Of a stretch of 64,000 bases of DNA, positions 61,084 through 64,000 are shown one piece after another. The notes below the pieces were generated by a model. It saw nothing but the letters and a program-made list of their open reading frames with translations. It ran no database searches and was not told where the DNA came from. The stretch spans positions 1 through 64,000 of the forward strand of contig VGYC01000014.1 of the NCBI GenBank assembly GCA_016873095.1. Direction: 5' to 3'. Every line of letters begins with the position of its first letter. The stretch's first letter is position 1. A program made the translations under genes and the position numbers. This DNA comes from Planctomycetota bacterium. GTDB taxonomy: Bacteria; Planctomycetota; Planctomycetia; Gemmatales; Gemmataceae.

Positions 61084-62442
61084 ATCGATCTCTTTCACGA
61101 CATTCATCTGGCGAACGCGAAGAAGGCCCAGCCGCTGGCGGCACGGATGCGGCCGCGCACACTGGACGAGTTCGTAGGCCAGGAGCATTTTCTCGGACCG
61201 GGAAAGCTGCTGCGCCGGCTGCTGCAGGCGGACCGGATCGGCTCGGTGATCTTCTACGGGCCGCCGGGGACGGGCAAGACAGCGCTGGCCCATGTCATCG
61301 CCGGGCACACGCACTGCCGCTTTCAGCAACTCAACGCCGTGGCCGCCGGCGTCAAGGAAGTGCGGCAGACGCTGGAGGAGGCCCGCGCCGAACTCGAGAC
61401 CGGCGGCCGGCGCACCATCCTTTTTGTCGATGAACTGCATCGCTTCAATCGCGCCCAGCAGGATGTCTTGCTGCCGGACGTCGAGGAAGGGCGCGTCATC
61501 CTCATCGGGGCAACAACGCAGAATCCGTTCTTCGCCATCAATTCGCCGCTGCTGAGCCGCAGCCAGATCTTCACCTTTCAGCCGCTGGGCAAGGACCAGA
61601 TCAAGCTCATCATGCAACGTGCCCTGGCCGATGTCGAGCGCGGGCTGGGCAAGACGACGGTCCAGCTGCATCCGGATGCACTGGAGTTTCTGGCGGAGAT
61701 CTGCGATGGCGACGCCCGCCGTGCCCTGACGGCCCTGGAAATCGGCGTGTTGTCCGCCGCCGCCCAGCGCCCGGATGTCCCGGTCGATTTCACGCTGGAC
61801 GTTGCCCAGGAGTCCATCCAGCGCAAGGTCATGGACTTCGACCCGACCGGCGACGCGCATTACGACCTGGCGAGTGCGTTCATCAAGAGCATGCGCGGCA
61901 GCGATCCGGATGCGGCCATCTACTGGCTGGCACGCATGCTGGAGGCCGGCGAGGACCCGCGCTTCATCGTCCGCCGCATCGTCATCTGCGCCTCGGAAGA
62001 CGTGGGCAACGCCGACCCGCAAGCGCTGCTGCTGGCAGCAGCCGCCCTGCAAGCCGTCGAGTTTGTCGGCCTACCCGAATGCCAGCTCTCGCTGGCGCAG
62101 GCGGTCACGTACATTGCGACGGCGCCGAAGTCGAACGCCGCGACGCTGGCCATCGCCAAGGCGCGGGAGGACGTCCGCTCCGGCCGCACTCTCGCTGTCC
62201 CGGAGCATCTGCGCGACGCGCATTATCGCGGCGCCGCCAAGCTCGGCCACGGCGCCGACTACAAGTACAGCCACGACTACGAAGGCGGCTGGGTCGAGCA
62301 GCAGTACCTCCCCGAGGAACGCCGCTACTACGAACCTGTGGATCGCGGCTTCGAGGAGGAGATTCGCAAGCGCATCGCGGCAGTGCGTCGCAACCAGTTG
62401 CCGGCGCGCGATGAACCATCGGCGACGCACGGGCACGCCTGA
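61084..62442 (+). CDS. rarA: Replication-associated recombination protein RarA, apparent ATC start
   Basis: AAA+ ATPase of the RarA/MgsA/WRNIP1 family, active at stalled replication forks. The first ATG is at 61147 (431 aa), but the frame upstream encodes IDLFHDIHLANAKKAQPLAAR, which matches the normal RarA N-terminus with Ile (ATC 61084) where Met is expected. GGGAG lies seven bases before this ATC, and no ATG, GTG or TTG occurs in frame between the preceding gene and it. Walker A is GPPGTGKTA, Walker B LFVDELHRF, sensor ATTQNPFFAI; the C-terminal oligomerisation domain is complete (YKYSHDYEGGWVEQQYLPEE). Either an ATC start or a single-base change from ATG explains this. Confidence 0.9.
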   Translation: MDLFHDIHLANAKKAQPLAARMRPRTLDEFVGQEHFLGPGKLLRRLLQADRIGSVIFYGPPGTGKTALAHVIAGHTHCRFQQLNAVAAGVKEVRQTLEEARAELETGGRRTILFVDELHRFNRAQQDVLLPDVEEGRVILIGATTQNPFFAINSPLLSRSQIFTFQPLGKDQIKLIMQRALADVERGLGKTTVQLHPDALEFLAEICDGDARRALTALEIGVLSAAAQRPDVPVDFTLDVAQESIQRKVMDFDPTGDAHYDLASAFIKSMRGSDPDAAIYWLARMLEAGEDPRFIVRRIVICASEDVGNADPQALLLAAAALQAVEFVGLPECQLSLAQAVTYIATAPKSNAATLAIAKAREDVRSGRTLAVPEHLRDAHYRGAAKLGHGADYKYSHDYEGGWVEQQYLPEERRYYEPVDRGFEEEIRKRIAAVRRNQLPARDEPSATHGHA

Positions 62443-62660
62443 GCTGCCATTCTCTTCCATCTCCGTCATCACCTTGATGCCGGAAACGCGAGTCTCGATC
62501 GACAAGCTGGCGGCGGCCGAACTTTGTCGTCGCCGTCGGGCCCGGCACACACGCCGCAATCGCCAGCTTCGTCACCCTTGAATCCCGCGCGGCTTCCATT
62601 TATAAAAACCGTTGTCGCGCGATTTCATGTCCACGCCAGCCACGGAGACTGGTAAACATC

Positions 62661-63476
62661 ATGCTGGCCCGCAAATACCTTTTCCCCAACGTCATCGAGA
62701 TGAACTACCAGGCCGGGCGACGCCTGGGAGTCAACGTCTATCTCATCGACGGCGGCGACGAGTTCCTGCTCATCGATGTCGGCTATCTCGATACCGTGGA
62801 CGAGATTGTCGAGCTGATCCGCAAGATGGATTTCAACCTGTCGATGTGCAAGATGATCATTGCCACGCACGCCGACGCGGATCACATCCAGGGCATCGCC
62901 CGTGCCAAGGAGCTGATGAAGACAAAGGTCGCCGCCCATCCGCTGACCGTCGAGCCGCTGGAGAGCGGCGACGAGATCATGACCTACGCGACCATCAAGG
63001 CCCAGGATTTCGCCATCCCCATGCCGCGCTGCAAGGTCGATATCGAGATCAACGAAGGCGACGTGATCAATGTCGGCTCGGTCAAGGTCGAGGTCTGGCA
63101 CACGCCGGGGCACACGGCCGGGCAACTCGCCTTCAAGATGGGCGCCCAGGAACCCAAGCTGCTCTTCTGCGGCGACAACATCTACAAAGATAGCTGCGTC
63201 GGCGTCATCGACGCCCATCACGGTTCGCACATCCCGGACTTCATCCAGTCCTTGAAGCGCATCATCAAGGACGATTCGGAGTTCCTGCTGCCCAGCCATG
63301 GTCCGGTGTTCCGCCGCGACAACCGCATCGTGCAGAAGGCGATCGACCGGCTGACGCAGTATCAATACATGGCCGACTTCGGCACCTGCGCGATCGGCTG
63401 GCCGCTCCTCGACGAGTGGGAAGCCGACGTCCTCGCCGGCCGCATGCCGGAGTTCAGCAAGGCGGAGACACGCTAA
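62661..63476 (+). CDS. MBL-fold metallo-hydrolase, 271 aa
   Basis: Metallo-beta-lactamase fold. The metal motif reads THADADHIQG (His70, Asp72, Asp74, His75), a variant of HxHxDH with Asp in place of the second His. Other ligands are HTPGHTAGQ (His), FCGDNIY (Asp) and PSHGPVF (His). The motif variant may shift metal preference to iron. Substrates of this fold range from glutathione thioesters to nucleic acids and cannot be fixed here. The gene is alone, with about 110 bases of repeat DNA separating it from the GTPase gene. Confidence 0.88.
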   Translation: MLARKYLFPNVIEMNYQAGRRLGVNVYLIDGGDEFLLIDVGYLDTVDEIVELIRKMDFNLSMCKMIIATHADADHIQGIARAKELMKTKVAAHPLTVEPLESGDEIMTYATIKAQDFAIPMPRCKVDIEINEGDVINVGSVKVEVWHTPGHTAGQLAFKMGAQEPKLLFCGDNIYKDSCVGVIDAHHGSHIPDFIQSLKRIIKDDSEFLLPSHGPVFRRDNRIVQKAIDRLTQYQYMADFGTCAIGWPLLDEWEADVLAGRMPEFSKAETR

Positions 63477-63486
63477 CATCTGACTC

Positions 63487-63573
63487 CCCTCTCCCTCTGG
63501 GAGAGGGGCTGGGGGTGAGGGATTTCGCGCGTGATCCTGACCCTCACCCCAACCCTCTCCCAGAGGGAGAGGG
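63487..63573. repeat. Family F palindromic repeat
   Basis: Arms at 63487-63521 and 63541-63573 are near-exact reverse complements (two extra bases in the left arm) with a 19-base loop. Each arm also contains its own perfect dyad CCCTCTCCC / GGGAGAGGG. The right arm runs into the ribosome binding site of the downstream GTPase gene. Repeats of this C/T-rich kind are widely dispersed in many high-GC genomes. Confidence 0.85.
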
Positions 63574-63585
63574 AGAAAGAAGTTC

Positions 63586-64000
63586 ATGAAAATCGGTATC
63601 GCGGGCTTTTCCGGCTCGGGCAAGAGCACGGTGTTTCACTGGCTGACGGGCGTCGCCCCGGACCCGGCCAAGGCTCAGCACGGACAGCTCGGCAAGCCCG
63701 ACATCCCCGACGAGCGCCTCGACTGGTTGTCGCAGCACTTCAAGCCCAAGAAGACTACCCCCGCCAAGGTCGAGTTTCTCGACACGCCCGGCCTGTTGCT
63801 GACCGAGCGCCGCGACAACGCCCGACGGCTCGGCATCATGCGCGACGCCGGCGGGCTGCTCGTCGTCCTCAACGGCTTTGCCGAGGGTGACCCGGCGGCC
63901 GAGTTGCTCCGCTTCCGCGAGGAGCTGGTGTTCGCGGATCTGGAGATCGTCAGCAACCGGATCGATCGGCTGCAAACTCAGCTCAAGAAGCCGCGCCCCG
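63586..64000 (+). CDS. YchF/Obg-like GTPase, incomplete at window end
   Basis: Opens with ATG 63586 and stays open to the last base (138 full codons seen). The G1 loop is GFSGSGKST, where classical YchF/OLA1 has GLPNVGKST, so the family fit is a diverged one. The G3 equivalent is DTPGL in VEFLDTPGLLLTE. The RLDWLSQHFKPKKTTPAKVE stretch matches YchF. The start's ribosome binding site (GGGAGAAAG) is formed by the end of the family F repeat. Truncated here only by the window, not by mutation. Confidence 0.8.
   Translation, partial: MKIGIAGFSGSGKSTVFHWLTGVAPDPAKAQHGQLGKPDIPDERLDWLSQHFKPKKTTPAKVEFLDTPGLLLTERRDNARRLGIMRDAGGLLVVLNGFAEGDPAAELLRFREELVFADLEIVSNRIDRLQTQLKKPRP

Noticed and set aside
62443-62660. 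Possible small gene between rarA and the MBL-fold gene
   Set aside because: One frame reads a protein-like stretch near 62520-62600, but it has no start codon with a ribosome site and no match to any family I know.

Overview
The window is GC-rich chromosomal DNA from a planctomycete, probably of the Gemmatales type. The assignment rests on gene families typical of that phylum: a Tat-exported DUF1501 protein, a PVC-type CxxCH haem protein fused to HEAT repeats, a prepilin-like DUF1559 protein, Tat-exported Gfo/Idh/MocA oxidoreductases, a Ser/Thr kinase fused to WD40 repeats, CotH with EF-hands, a CRTAC1 (ASPIC/UnbV) lipoprotein, and an exported Ig-repeat protein with the N-terminal 'CLEDRVVPS' signature. 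I see no rRNA, tRNA, CRISPR array, integrase or transposase. Genes lie on both strands in short operons, and many are single transcription units.

Layout. 0-7.3 kb: DUF1501 (+), convergent with a minus-strand run PVC haem protein > Uma2 > two-subunit TPP decarboxylase. 7.5-10.4 kb: large membrane protein with a spermidine-synthase-like domain. 10.4-10.9 kb: a cluster of palindromic repeats. 10.9-15.6 kb: Gfo/Idh, small proteins, dCTP deaminase, a DUF5946 protein and a fused ThiS-ThiG. 15.6-25.8 kb: PQQ-type propeller, putative ABC exporter, zinc-ribbon membrane protein, a frameshifted membrane gene, TIM-barrel epimerase, MFS transporter, ECF sigma factor and a second Gfo/Idh. 26-36 kb: Ig-repeat surface protein, plant/chlamydia-type FabI, three small proteins, kinase-WD40 and acyl-CoA ligase. 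36-43.7 kb: coiled-coil protein, C45 peptidase-like protein, glycosyltransferase, CotH/EF-hand protein and an exonuclease-like lipoprotein. 43.9-50.5 kb: ArsR regulator, then DUF1559 > PhyH > lipoprotein > MFS > ArsI-like fused lyase, then an acetolactate-synthase-like enzyme. 50.7-58.5 kb: HEAT protein, solitary rpsR, penta-haem cytochrome > CRTAC1 lipoprotein. 58.6-64 kb: nucleotidyltransferase pair, ceramidase-like membrane protein, SprT-like protein, RarA, MBL-fold hydrolase and a YchF-like GTPase cut by the window end.

The most coherent functional unit is 43.9-48.8 kb. A small ArsR repressor and an intergenic dyad precede a tightly packed five-gene run that ends in an efflux-type MFS transporter and a VOC lyase with the vicinal cysteine pair of ArsI, fused to a methyltransferase-like half. 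I read it as a candidate organoarsenical resistance cluster of unusual composition.

The most unusual structural signal is a recurring architecture. At three places (12.2-12.75, 15.7-18.3 and 25.9-29.1 kb) a partial copy of one end of a neighbouring gene lies in direct orientation on the far side of an intervening gene, as if that gene arrived by a duplication-associated insertion. At least six families of palindromic intergenic repeats are also present, one of them read through within a lipoprotein coding sequence. Other oddities are a RarA whose conserved N-terminus begins at an ATC codon and a one-base frameshift in a membrane-protein gene.
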